Source: Dipetalonema caudispina (taxonomy: Eukaryota; Nematoda; Chromadorea; Rhabditida; Onchocercidae). Taken from it: 64,000 bases of DNA. The stretch is from assembly GCA_013365325.1 (NCBI GenBank), contig JABVXV010000062.1:186001-250000 (forward strand), read 5' to 3'. The position numbers were made by a program, and so were the translations under genes. The notes below the pieces were generated by a model. It searched no databases. It saw only the letters and a list, made by a program, of their open reading frames with translations, and had not been told where the DNA came from. Below, one piece after another: positions 52,101 through 64,000 of this stretch (positions are counted from its first letter, which is position 1; the number at the start of each line of letters is the position of its first letter).

Positions 52101-55100
52101 CTTGCTGCAATTGTCACTTAATTTTTTTTTCGTCACAAAGTGTCAACTTACCTCATTCCTACTGATTTTTTCATAATTAAAATCACAAAGCTATGGTTTA
52201 ATTAGTTTCCAATACAAACATTTCTATTTACGTAAATACGTGTAGAAAACTTTCTATACGTTTCAAACGTAATACCTAATGTTAGCAAGCCATCGTGGAT
52301 AAATACGAAAACGTATAGCATATATGGCGACTTTTCATATGGGAATTTTATCTTCCTCTGTTAATTACATTAATTCAATTTTTGACTCATAACATTTTCC
52401 AAATGATAAATAAGTAGTAAATATATGATATAGTAAAATTATATAATTAAAAAATCCACATATTCAAGCATATATTCGAAAATTTGCATATGGGAACATA
52501 TAGTTAGAAAATATTGGAGAATAGATTAATTTTCAATATACAGTTACTATTTATTTATTTTTTTTTTTTTAACAGAAATTGAACTTAAAATTTCTTTCTA
52601 TAGCAAAAAAAAATTTGCAATAAATTTGTATTCACTAATTGGAACAATGCCAGACTTTAAGTTCGAAAATTTTTGGTGTAAATTCCCCAGTGCAAAAGTG
52701 TTAAAATAGCTTAACATTCCGCCTCAATCGTTTCAAAAACTGCAAATTTGACTAAAAGCACGAAGTTATCTTACATTGACAATAGAACTAAATTACAGAA
52801 AATAAGAAATATAATAAATGTATGCAAATAAAATAAAAATTTAAATCGAAACAAATGAATATCAATTTTTAAATTTTGCAAATTAATTGAATGCAAATGA
52901 TAGTTTTTTTTTTTTTTTAATTTAGACCAAAATGTAAAATTAACGCTTAATTACTGATACATTAAGCAGATTTAGGAAAAGTACAAATAGCTTCATTGGT
53001 ACTGTGTGATGTGAAAAAAAAAATGAAGTGTGGAAACGATTGAATGGTAATAGTTATGAAGCATTAGCAAATGAAGCTTTTAGTCTGTCATTAAGAAGCT
53101 TTCACTAATGTGCTTTCTCCTTTTGCAAGATGAAAGCTTTAGCTAAACAGAAAAGAGATGAAAAACTATTTCCCTAAATATGCTTGGTAATTTAAGCTCT
53201 TAAAGCTTAGTAGCGTTGTTGTCGATAAGATGAGCTCATATTTGATACGCCCCGTTGTAAGAGCTTGCCATTTATTCAACAGATCATCAATTGGGACTAA
53301 TTTCAGGATAATTCTCGAGAGGAATATTTGCAAAATATCATATCATTTTAGCATTTCGATCAGATTAAATTAGAAAATTTATTTTCTAATTTATGAAGAA
53401 GAAGAAGAAGAAAATGATAGGCATTAGTTAAACTGATATTTGAATATGATGAAAAAAATTTACATATGTTGACTATTACATCCAGAAATAAATCATAGCT
53501 GGCGATTTTGTCATTTCATGGATTAAAAAAAAAAAATTCTAATTCAATAGCATGGACAATGATTATTGAAAATTTTTTGAAGAGCAAAGAAAGATGAAGA
53601 TTAAAGTAAATGATTAGGCCCATCTTAAAAACGTCTCCAAAAATTTCACTTTTAAAGTTCCTTTAACTTATAATAATCATTTGTTTTTCAAATTTCATGC
53701 AAAATTCAAGTAAAAACTTCGAAATTTTTGGATTTGTTTAAGAATTTATGCTTCGAGAAATCAGGCATATTTTCATATACTATATGAATTTCCAACAATT
53801 TTTCATAACAAATGAAAAATTAACTTTTCGTTATGCAAATTCAGTAAAATATGATTTTGCATAAAGTATTGTAAGTAAAAATATCCTAATTATAAAACAA
53901 ACCATAATAAGAAAACCGTGATCTCATCAGGGAAACGAAAGTAGTTTGCATTGATATGAAGATAGCAGAATTTCTTGAATTAATTATGGATATGGATAGA
54001 TTAATACTGAAACATTATAGCAAAATTTGCATATATTTGTTTACTTGCATAAAATTATCCATTTGAAAGTTATTTTTAGATAAATGAAAATATAGAAATG
54101 CTACCATGCAACAGGGATCAAATTACACTTTTTCTAAGCAAATATGCTAAACAAAAAAAAAAAAAAAAAAAAGAACAGAAACAAATTGGCCAATTTTTAT
54201 GAACAATATTGAAGAAATAATGTTTTGAAAAATTATTCTCGAAAAGTTATTTAATATTATTTTTGATAATAGTACTGGTAAACGAGGCATTTTTAAGGTT
54301 TATGGTTACTAAATTCGACTATTTAAGTAACATTTTTGAATTGTGATATTTCACTTGCAATAAATCAAAACCAATGAAGAAATTGAATTTGTTCTACATT
54401 TAAGAAAAATTCTATTTCAAAAATCTCAAAAAATATGAAAAAAATATGGCAGTAGTTGTTGATTGCAGTATCAAAAGTTTTGTTATGCAATAATATAATA
54501 GTAATACATCAATGATCAGTAAAAAATTAATTCAACTGAAAAAGATTTAGCTCTTTTAGTTGCAAAAAAAAAAAAAAAAAAATGGAAATTGCAGCAAAAA
54601 GAAAAATTATAAAAAGATTCCGTCAAAAAATGATTACAAAACTTCTCAAATTTCATTTTCATCAACAAAAAGAAGAAAAAAAAGTTGTAAAACTAAGATA
54701 TTTAGTGAAAAAAAAAAACTTTGAACTAGTCGCTGCATAGTTTATGTTATTTTTTCAATTCTCCTTTGCCTATGAATTTATGAGAAATTAAAAGTAATTT
54801 AAAAATTTAACAGCTTCTTGAAGCAATAGAGTAACTTTTTTGAGCTAAAAATGTCTTTATTATTTAACAACAAATAAATCATTTCATTTCATTGTTATCA
54901 TAACGATCCGCTGATATCAGTATAGTGTATTATATGAGAATAGATATGATACGAAAAGGAAATGTTTGTCATTTGAGGATAATACAAAATCTCAATGCAA
55001 TCAATGAATTTGTAACATTTCTTTAGACTCTTTTAATATTTTATTTTAAAGTAAAATCATAAATTTCTAATTTACATATAATACAATCTGTTCGTTAAGT

Positions 55101-55648
55101 AAATAAAGTTAAATTAAATTATTGCTTCTACAGTAATGTATGTAAATCGACGAAGATTTTCACATGTTATATTGATGATGATCAATATTATCGAAAAAGA
55201 ATAAGTTTATTTGACGAATCATACGACAATGTTGTAAATGAAAATATCTAATGTTCTAAGCATTATTAACATTATTACACTTACCATTTCTTTCTTTACA
55301 ATTATGTTGAATTTCTCCTTCATTACCATAAAATTTCTCCACCGTTTTATAAATTTCACAGGAACAATACAATCGGAATTATCCAAAAAATACAGCAAAT
55401 ATCAGATCGCACACAGAAATATTTCGATCGTTTTGCTGAAATTAAATGCAATTGATAGTGAGGTAAATTGATCCAGCAGAACTAATTAATAAATCAATCA
55501 ATCAATGTAAGGAAGAAAGTTTAACAAGTTCTGTTAAGATTTATTTCAATAAATATGTATAACCTATTCAAAAAGCTTTTTATTACAATAAATTATTTCT
55601 TTTTCCAATTCCTTATTTTTTCCTGAAATGATTTTTTTCCACTTCCTT

Positions 55649-55680
55649 TCTCTCTCTCTCTCTCTCTCTCCTTCTCGTTC
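55649..55680. repeat. CT microsatellite
   Basis: A CT dinucleotide run flanked by T-rich sequence, equivalent to the GA runs on the other strand. Confidence 0.85.
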
Positions 55681-58600
55681 ATTTTTTTTTTCTTTACTCA
55701 TTTTGGAATAGAAGTTAGAAATTCATTTCTAATAGCATTTGTTTAATTCCTATAAGATTGCACCAGGAAAAATTTAGCGAATACTGATTAATTATTATCA
55801 ATCAGGATCAGTTATCATCAATGAATTTATGTTCAAAAGGAATGAATAAAATTTGATGAGAGAAATGAATAATAAATGATAATATGAAAGAAGGAAGAAA
55901 GGAAAGATTAATGATATGTCAGAAGGGGAAAAAAAGAAAATATTTTTCGTGACTAAAATAAGTTTAGATGAAAAATTGAATAAAAACAATTGTTAAAAAC
56001 GTTTTTTTTTTTCTTTATTTGTAGAAAAATTCAAATTAACAATTTCTTCCCATTTCTCATTGCACTTAAAACTTTGTTTTTCTTTTCTTTTTTTTTACCC
56101 TCAAGTCATTCCTAATTTTTTTTTCTTTTCCTATGTAATTTTAGCAAAATTAAAATAAGTTGACCTCATCTGCAACATTACGAAGCACAGGAATAAAATT
56201 CGATATTTAGTTTTGTCAAAATTATTGTTTGAATTATAATGGAAAATTTCGATCTTTATATAAATTTCGTTGAGATACTTAAAATTTTGTTATAGTTTGA
56301 TGAAATTGTTATCGATCTTTACCGATCATTTCTCCCAAATCAGAAATGATTTGCTTTAGTGTTAAGTGTTAATAAAAGATGGTTATTAAAGAAATGATAG
56401 TTTTATCAATTGAATAATCATCGAATTAAAAGTTAATGTATGATTTGCTCATACTTTTTTTATTGCATTATAAAGCTTTATTATTTTACATTTTTCAAGC
56501 AATTCAACAAAAAAAATTTTGATCAATTTTGTGAAGTAACTAAAATATCAGTTAACTATTTAAAAATTTCAAATCGCTTTTTTCAGAAACAAAACCATTT
56601 TGATGATTTAAGCAAATTTCACTAACAGAACGAATTTTTCATAGTTATGTTAAAATTCTAGCATAAAAAGATTGCTAATTTTTTTTTTTCAAACAATTTA
56701 AGTAATGTTCTTTTCATATTTACCTATAATTCCAAATTGAAGAATGTTGCCGTGTTGAAAATAAAAATTTGAGTAGAATTTTATCGTGATATCAAAGAAG
56801 TTAATTAAGAACAAAAGAATACCGGCTTATTGATAAATGTTCAGATAGTAAATGAATATGAAATTGTTGATATTATGAATGAAATTTGTACAAAAGTGAT
56901 GAGGAAGAAAAAATAAGACAGTTCTATTTAAATTTCAGTTTTCAACATTTTATATTTTCTCACATATATTTCCATGTTTATGTTAAATAGTTTTTTATTT
57001 ATTCAAAAAATTTCAAGAGCAGTTTGATTAAAAACAAAAAAGAAAAAAAAAAAAATAGTACATTTGAGAGAGTCGCTGAAAGAAATATAATAATTTCAAT
57101 TGTCATATATCTCAAAACGAACTAATTTAAAACATACAACAAATAATGTAACTTAATTTAAGCAAATGTACTATTATCACTAATATATGAGGAAAAGTGG
57201 TTCTGATAATGATGAAATTTCGACATCGTCACACTGTAATACTGTTTAAATTAAAAGCTTAAAACAGTAAATTACCAAAAATATCTGAACATGATGATCA
57301 GTTATTTTTAAATTTTCTGAAAGAAATGATATTTTCTGCTTGAAAGATCGGTGATTAGAATGATAACTGAAATTGTAGATAATCATTGAGATGAGTTCAC
57401 TTTAAAAAAAGATTGAGAAAAATTTCTTTATTATGGCAGAAAACAAAAGGGAGTGATGACAATTGCAAATAGAACATACGAAAAAGTGTAAAATTAGTAA
57501 ATTCATCAGTGACAGAGAAGAAAGCAAAATAAATACTTAAAGATGGTAAAATAATTGATTATTTTTATCAGTGAGAAAGAAAGAGAAGTTTATTTCGAAT
57601 ATTTTCAAGAAAATTTGCAAACATGTTGAAAGTGATCGTCAACAGCAGGTAGTAAAGTTGAGTTGATAAAAAGATTGATTGCAATGAATTGATTGAAATT
57701 TTAGATTTGAGATGTTTTAATGCATTCATTAAAATTAATGATGCAACACAGTATACTTCAAAACTTTAATTTTTCAACTTGAGAAATGTTCATTCTGTTG
57801 AGAAAATTGGAGTGAAATAAAATAAGGTATTACTGTAAAGATGAAGTATGAGTGAATTTTGAATTTTCAATAGCATCCTTTTTTTTTTTTTTTTGTTCTT
57901 GTAATGTCACAAATATTCAAAAGATATTTGAATAATATCTAACACTAAATATTAATAACACATTTAGCTGTCTAATGCAGTACACGTACGTTTTCCGTCC
58001 GTATGTGATAATGTAACCGTAAACTAATTAAGATTGATCAGTCTAATAATACTTTTCATACTCATCATCTATCTATCAAGCTCATCAATTAAACAGATAA
58101 ACGGCAATGATTTTTTAACATTATAATACCGACGTAATAATAGAATAGAAGAAGCTATTTGATAATATCATCGATTTGACCTATATGTTTTACCCTTCTC
58201 TATTCGCTTTAAGAATTCAAACAAAATAAGTTATAAGCTTTAAGATGTTGTGATGAAATAAAATTTAAATTTGTAAATATCTGAAAGTTGAAAGCTCAAA
58301 GATGAAATTTAAGCAAAGAAATGTCAGAATTTTTGGAAAATGATGCTAAAAGAGAGAGAGAAAAAAAAGTTAACTCTTTATATCTTCTAAATGCTTACTC
58401 TTTTCTTTTATATTCGTTTAGCTTCAATGATAATAGTTTTCAGGTAAATACACTAAATACATTTTAATTTCATCAATTCTTGTAATCTCAAATTTTAATT
58501 AGCTAAAATTTTACTTTAGTAATTAGTGTCAAGATATGATAAATTCATTTAGATTTAGTAGCAACAGTTATTGCAAGTTATAAATCAATGAAAAGTGTTC

Positions 58601-58878
58601 AAAAGAATTGAAAATGATTTATTACTTAGGGAACAGTAGTGATATGATAGCTTCTGCATAATAACTGAAACAACTGAAATGTTTTGTTGAACGATCGAAG
58701 GGTGTGAAGAAATTTTGAGAGATAAAGCATTGAAATGATTTTTGCTTACATAACAGCATTAGGGGTTTAAAATTTGAAATTTAAAATTTGAAATTGTCAT
58801 TCATTCCACTAGCATCATTATTAGAATGTATTTTGAAATAGAATGAGCATTCTTTAACAAGTATAAAATAAAAATAAC

Positions 58879-58905
58879 AAAAAAAAAAAAAAAAAAAAAA
58901 AAAAA
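58879..58905. repeat. Poly-A tract (27)
   Basis: An uninterrupted run of 27 A. Non-coding. Confidence 0.9.
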
Positions 58906-59370
58906 CTCCACAGTTTGCTCATTTTGTTTGCTAATGATAATCTTACCTATACTTAATAAGAAATCACTTAACATATTTTCATCAATTAACCAATACGACT
59001 AAATTAACTCTAAAAATTTCAACAATTTTTTTTTTTTTTTGATCATAATTTGTGTAGAAAATAAAATTAAAACTTCAACAAGTAGATGAAAGTAACGAAA
59101 AATGTAAAAAAATCAAAGTAATTCTCATTTATTTCATTTCATCCACCATATTATCAATATGATAAATGGTAAAATTAGAATTGAAAATGATGAATAAATA
59201 TTCCAATTAACTGTATTATGGTATGAAGAAATGAAAATTGTAAAACAATATAAGTTAACCAGAATGAATTCAATTCAACATTCTGAAAAAAAGTATGTTG
59301 AAAGAAGATAAGTGTGCGCGATGATTTATTTCTCTCAACGAAAATCATAATTTAAGGATCTTCCAAATTG

Positions 59371-59391
59371 CTACTACTACTACTACTACTT

Positions 59392-59424
<33 letters not shown>

Positions 59425-59447
59425 GTAGTAGTAGTAGTATTAGTATT
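59371..59447. repeat. ACT trinucleotide repeat with perfect palindromic core
   Basis: ACT/CTA units with AAT interruptions turn at a central CTAG (59422-59425) into AGT/TAG units carrying the mirrored interruption. Bases 59402-59445 form a perfect 44-bp inverted repeat with no spacer. Confidence 0.95.
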
Positions 59448-59574
59448 GATATTTAGTATTTGTTTTGCAAATATTGGATGATCACTGCGATTTATTTTGA
59501 ATAAACATCATTGAAAGCAGTTGAAACTAGAATATCATAGCTTTAATTTCATACTTTTTATTTAAGTTAAAGCA

Positions 59575-59622
59575 AGAGGAAGAGAGGAAAAAAGAAAAAG
59601 AGAGAGAAAGAGAAAGAAGATA
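59575..59622. repeat. GA-rich purine tract
   Basis: Purine run of GAGA/AAAGA units about 130 bases right of the palindrome. Confidence 0.8.
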
Positions 59623-62600
59623 AAAGCTGATCAGTTTTGATTTTGAGGAGAAGTAGAAGAGAAGTATAAAATGTATATTATATTATTATATTAGCTTCAG
59701 CTTAACCAACATTATTCGACAACCACCTTCTTTGAACTATACGAATTACAAATTTCGATATGATTAACAAAATTCCAAATAACATAACTTTTTTTTTTCT
59801 CTCAAAATTTCCATTAAATTCTCCCATATATCATACACTTCAATTTCGGATAAATTATTTCCTATTGAAAGTTATATCTAATATATTGATTTGATGAAAT
59901 TTGTTCATAATAAAACAGCATTTATCGCTACTGATAATACTGCAAAAGTGATTAGCAAATTTTAAATATTTCAAAACTTTTTTAATAAACCTTTCAAGCA
60001 TGAAATGAAAGAGCAAGTTATGTTTCACACTTAAATTTTTGGTATTTTTCAAAAATGAAATTTTATTCAACTATGATTCTAAAATTGCAAGATTCCAACT
60101 TCGTACTGATATGAGTAAAGTTAAAGCTTTTCAGGTAATTATAAACGTCAACTGCCTTTCACTTTTCTGTCCTTTTTTTCTGCGGAATGTAATTTGGGAC
60201 AATCACTTAGTTAAGCCAATTCTTAGTTAAAGGATAATTTAGTTAAAATGATCCTTCTAAATCACATTCTGCAAATTTTCATACTTAATAAAACTTACCT
60301 TTTCGAAGTAAGCAAAAAATGTACGACGGCGTAAAATGCCGCAAATTCTGTTACTCCGTTGATTCATTTCTTCCATTAGTATTTTTTGCCAGAAAAAGTT
60401 TTTTTTTTTATTTTTTTCAAATGATAATCAATGATTATTTTAAAATGAACAAGTTGATTGAATATGATAATTTCGTCAACTATAATTCATCGGACAACTT
60501 TCATCTCTATCTTAATGCATACAGCTGTCATTTACATCACAATTATTTGAGTAAATTATAGTGTAATCAACTCAAAATGATTGTTTCGTTCAAATTTGAA
60601 TAGAATCAATGTAAATGCAAATTTCCGAAAAATTAATTAATCTGGAAAAATAAGTTTTCAAAAAGATCTCAAACCTACAGTTTTTAAACAAAATGTTTTG
60701 TTTTTTATGTTCCTTTTACTCATGGTCTTTAGACAAATTTTAAATCTCATTACGTCACTTCCGTTCTCTTAAATTCAATAAAACATTTGCTCAAATTAAA
60801 TTTGTTACAAGCAATGAGTGTTATCGCTCGAAGTTAACTGAATTTCGATTAAAAGAATCAATAAAAAAAAAAAAAATTGGATTTCCGCGTACCAATTTAT
60901 TTTGCAGTAAATATCGCTGTCAGTTATAGGAAATGAAATAAAAATATGCAAATCATAGATGCAACAAGAAATGGATCATTTAAAATTGATTTCATTTTCA
61001 CAAACTACAAAGTATGGGTTACACTGTCATATTTTACTTCATTTGCATATTGTTTTGGTAAATAGATATGGCGCTTGTGTCAAAGTTCATTAACCACTGA
61101 TAGAAGTACTAATAAACTAAAATCTATGATATGAAGTCAAGTTTGTAGTTTGAGAGATTAAAAGTGACATTGTTGCTATTGATCTGATCGGTTTCCGAAT
61201 TTTATGGATTATCATGTGATCTGTAAGCTAATATGTCAATTTAGCTCTCTCTAATCATACTGCTATCCCTCAAATACATTTACTTTAAATCTACCAACTG
61301 CTCAAAATTTGGCTATGCTTCTGAAAATTAAATTTCAACCAACCGATATTTCCTCAACATCTTCTAATTTTCCTTTCCAAGTCGCTGTTATTTATTTCTG
61401 GATGGCAAATGTAAAGTCTCTAGCAGATTCGAAAGAATGGAACTTAAAAAAATTTATCTTTCAATGTATTTAAATATTAGAAATTTGAAATTTTAAAATT
61501 AACACGACTTGGAGCATTCATACGGGAGTAAGTTTTTGAAATAAACAAAAAAGTAAAAGTGATTTTTCCTTCAGTTCTAAACTCTGACAGATTCAAATTT
61601 CAAAACAATCTTTCAGTTTTTTGTTAGGAAAAAAAATTTATTTAGTTTTTTCGAAATGAAATTCATTTTTTGAACACTATTAGCTAAGTCATTTATGAAT
61701 TTAACTAATTGCGCCTAATTAAGCTTTGAAACTAGTCTAAAATTAATCTCATGTATTACAATTTCAATTTTTCCACGTTTCCTTTAAACAATTTGTCTAC
61801 ATTTACATATGATAATAAAATTGATTGCAAACGATTTTAAAGACTAAACAGTTAAATCAAAATTTTAACTTTTATAGAAAGGGAAACTGAATAGAAAAGC
61901 TCTTTCTGTTAGAAGAATTATATTCAGCATAATTGTTTTTTGGTTATTTTTTCAAAAAAAGTTTCAATAAAAATTTTAATTTTAAATTCCAACAAGTATT
62001 TTTCGATATATTCATCATTATTAGATATCTGATACGCATTTAAATATTACTACGCATTTAACAAAATGGCGAGAAATCTTCTTTTTCTTTCTTCACTTCC
62101 AAAGATTATAATTATTTCTTAAATGAAAGTACAGAATAGTTATTGGGAAATAGAAAATAACAGTGAGGAAAAGAATTAAAAATTTGATGATTGAAAGAAT
62201 TAAATGTATTTTTTTTGAATATATATTGAGGAATATCCGTCGATTAGAATGCTTTTTCTCAATTTCCACTGCCCTAAATTTGTACTTATTTTTTGACACT
62301 TTGTTTTTTCACCATGTTGAAATTGCTTCCTTGAAGAAATAACTATGTTCAGATGAAAAAGATATCATCACTTAGACTATCAAATTTCAACAAATATTAG
62401 TGAATTTCTCATTTCGAAGCAAACTAAAAATACATTTGTTTTGCAAAAAAATTAAGGAACTGTAATAATTATTGCTATTGTTTACGATTCTGAGCACAAG
62501 TATTTCCTCTTATCATTGTTATCAGCAAACTATCACTATCATTTCTATTAGCTATCTCCTTATTTGTTTGTCTGATGCTAACCTTGTTATTCACGTTTTT

Positions 62601-63531
62601 GTTTACTACATTCATCCATTAACAGTTGTAAAATCTAAATATATGTCAGATTTATTTTTGTATCCAGAAAAAAAGTATTTTTGAAGGGAAATTAAAAGAA
62701 AAAAAAAAAAAAACATTTGATCAGAATTAATATATTCGCCAACTGATCAATGATTGCATATATCGTTTAACACTTTATCAAATCTTTCAACAGATATACT
62801 CTGAAATTACTTTATCAAACACAAATTTAAACAAAATAAGATTGCTAATTTAATATAATTTTAATCCTAATATAAATTAGCACAACATTTTCTTTTTTTA
62901 TTTCATAACAAAAATTCTTCTGCTCTTTTTTATTTCGATATAAAAACAATATCAAATCTAATATTATACTAAACTAAAAATTTTTTACTTTCAAGCAAAA
63001 AATCAAATTAATCCAAAAATACAATGTTGAAACTAATCCTAAGCCAGCAAATTGAATGCAAAAAAAAAAAAAAACTAATTGATCTATCTAACTGAACAAA
63101 TTAAATGAATTATCAATAATAAATTCAATATTACGTAATAATTTCGATATCGAACAATAGATCGTTATAATATTTGATAGGTATAATATTAGAAGTTCAT
63201 TTTTTAAAATTTTTACGAAAAATTAATTTTATATCATACTCTATTTGAACTTTTAATTTCTTCATTTATCATTACTAACATACAATTTGTAAGTTAGAAT
63301 TAAGTTATGAGAATTCAAACTACATAATTTAATTAATTTTTATGATAAATACTATCTACGTAAAATCAATATCACATTATTTTTCTTACTACATTGTTGT
63401 TGGTAATTGTAAATTAACGGTTTTATTTTAAAATTAAGAGATAATATTTCTTCTAAAATTATTAATAAGCTAGTAGATGAAAATGATAAAAAAGGACTGC
63501 AATTGGGATATTCTATTTAAGATACTGGCTT

Positions 63532-63549
63532 AATTAATTAATTAATTAA
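63532..63549. repeat. TTAA repeat
   Basis: Four to five tandem TTAA units. Short AT simple repeat. Confidence 0.85.
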
Positions 63550-64000
63550 ATTATTTTCTCAAATAAAATATCGGATGATTCAACGAGCTAACCAATTAAA
63601 CAAGCAATTTATGCTAATGAAATCTTTTTTTTTTTTTAGCAGTGAACATTTTCTCTTTCTATTGCCTGAGAGCTTTATGCAAAATAAAACGAGAAATAAC
63701 ATATATCCTTTCTCTACGATACAATAACCAAATGATTGATCTTACCGATCATCACATCTTTTACCTTTATTTAATACAAAATGGGGGAGAATTTATTTTT
63801 TAAATAACAAAATTTCAATTCTCATCATATACATATATGCATATTTCGACGCATTTATTTGCTACATCTATTTTCTATTTACAATATTTTTCGTGATATT
63901 TCAGAAATTAAAATTCTTCAGCATTAATATTATCAGTTTTCGGTTGTTGAAAAAACTGAATTCATTTCACATTTCATTTTGCTAGTAGTACACTTTAACT

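Larger units (their letters stand above)
40453..64000. other. 23.5-kb gene desert upstream of pdfr-1
   Basis: No exon pair, domain or RNA gene could be supported on either strand. Open frames of 60-110 codons (for example 41638-41907, 42538-42867, 55238-55471, 60319-60561) have composition-driven residues and no splice context. The region holds GA-rich microsatellites, numerous A/T homopolymers, a 44-bp palindrome and many POU-type octamers. It may be distal promoter, 5' intron or regulatory DNA of pdfr-1. The gene to the right lies outside the window. Confidence 0.6.

Noticed and set aside
53172..53353. Minus-strand open segment of about 60 codons (…LLNKWQALTTGRIKYELIL…) in the desert
   Set aside because: No ATG, no flanking splice partner, and open segments of this length are expected by chance in tens of kilobases read in six frames.
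55238..55471. 77-codon frame with a hydrophobic start resembling a small secreted or membrane protein
   Set aside because: Hydrophobicity is explained by T-rich sequence; no cysteine pattern, no upstream acceptor, no polyadenylation context that distinguishes it.

Overview
The window looks like a nematode chromosome segment, most likely from a filarial or other spirurid worm. It is very AT-rich and full of A/T homopolymer runs. Its genes are split into exons of about 80-320 bases by introns mostly of 100-500 bases with the worm-type acceptor (TTTTCAG, TTTTAG) and GTAAGT/GTGAGT-like donors. The best protein matches, judged from memory of family sequences, are animal proteins with Caenorhabditis orthologues. 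Species assignment is inference. No tRNA, rRNA, transposase, CRISPR or bacterial operon was recognised.

Layout. (1) 1-13.2 kb, plus strand: a Diaphanous-class formin (cyk-1), complete from its GTPase-binding region to its C-terminal autoregulatory tail, with a probable N-terminal exon at the left edge separated by a 5.3-kb intron. (2) 15.1-17.8 kb, plus: an HMG20A/B-type HMG-box protein (hmg-20). (3) 18.7-20.7 kb, plus: a short TEX10/Ipi1 ribosome-biogenesis protein. (4) 23.9-27.2 kb, minus: a TTLL4-type tubulin polyglutamylase (ttll-4), with tentative N-terminal exons reaching 28.4 kb. (5) 28.8-30.2 kb, plus: a ten-cysteine, probably GPI-anchored Ly6/three-finger-like protein, divergently arranged with ttll-4. 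(6) 30.2-36.5 kb: non-coding. (7) 36.5-40.4 kb, minus: a class B GPCR, the PDF neuropeptide receptor (pdfr-1), complete in 12 exons. (8) 40.4-64 kb: a gene desert upstream of pdfr-1 with microsatellites, a 44-bp perfect palindrome and many octamer motifs (ATGCAAAT/ATTTGCAT).

The exon models were built by hand: each junction joins a donor and an acceptor of compatible phase, and the total lengths are multiples of three (formin 3504 nt from its second exon, HMG20 810 nt, TEX10 1080 nt, Ly6 516 nt, pdfr-1 1650 nt). The genes are unrelated in function: actin assembly and cytokinesis, chromatin, 60S ribosome maturation, tubulin modification, a surface protein and neuropeptide signalling. I see no pathway cluster. 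The three plus-strand genes at 5-21 kb are collinear but 0.9-1.9 kb apart, wider than a classical worm operon. I did not find a convincing new biological system. The least explained items are the Ly6-like protein, the octamer-rich desert upstream of pdfr-1 and the palindrome.
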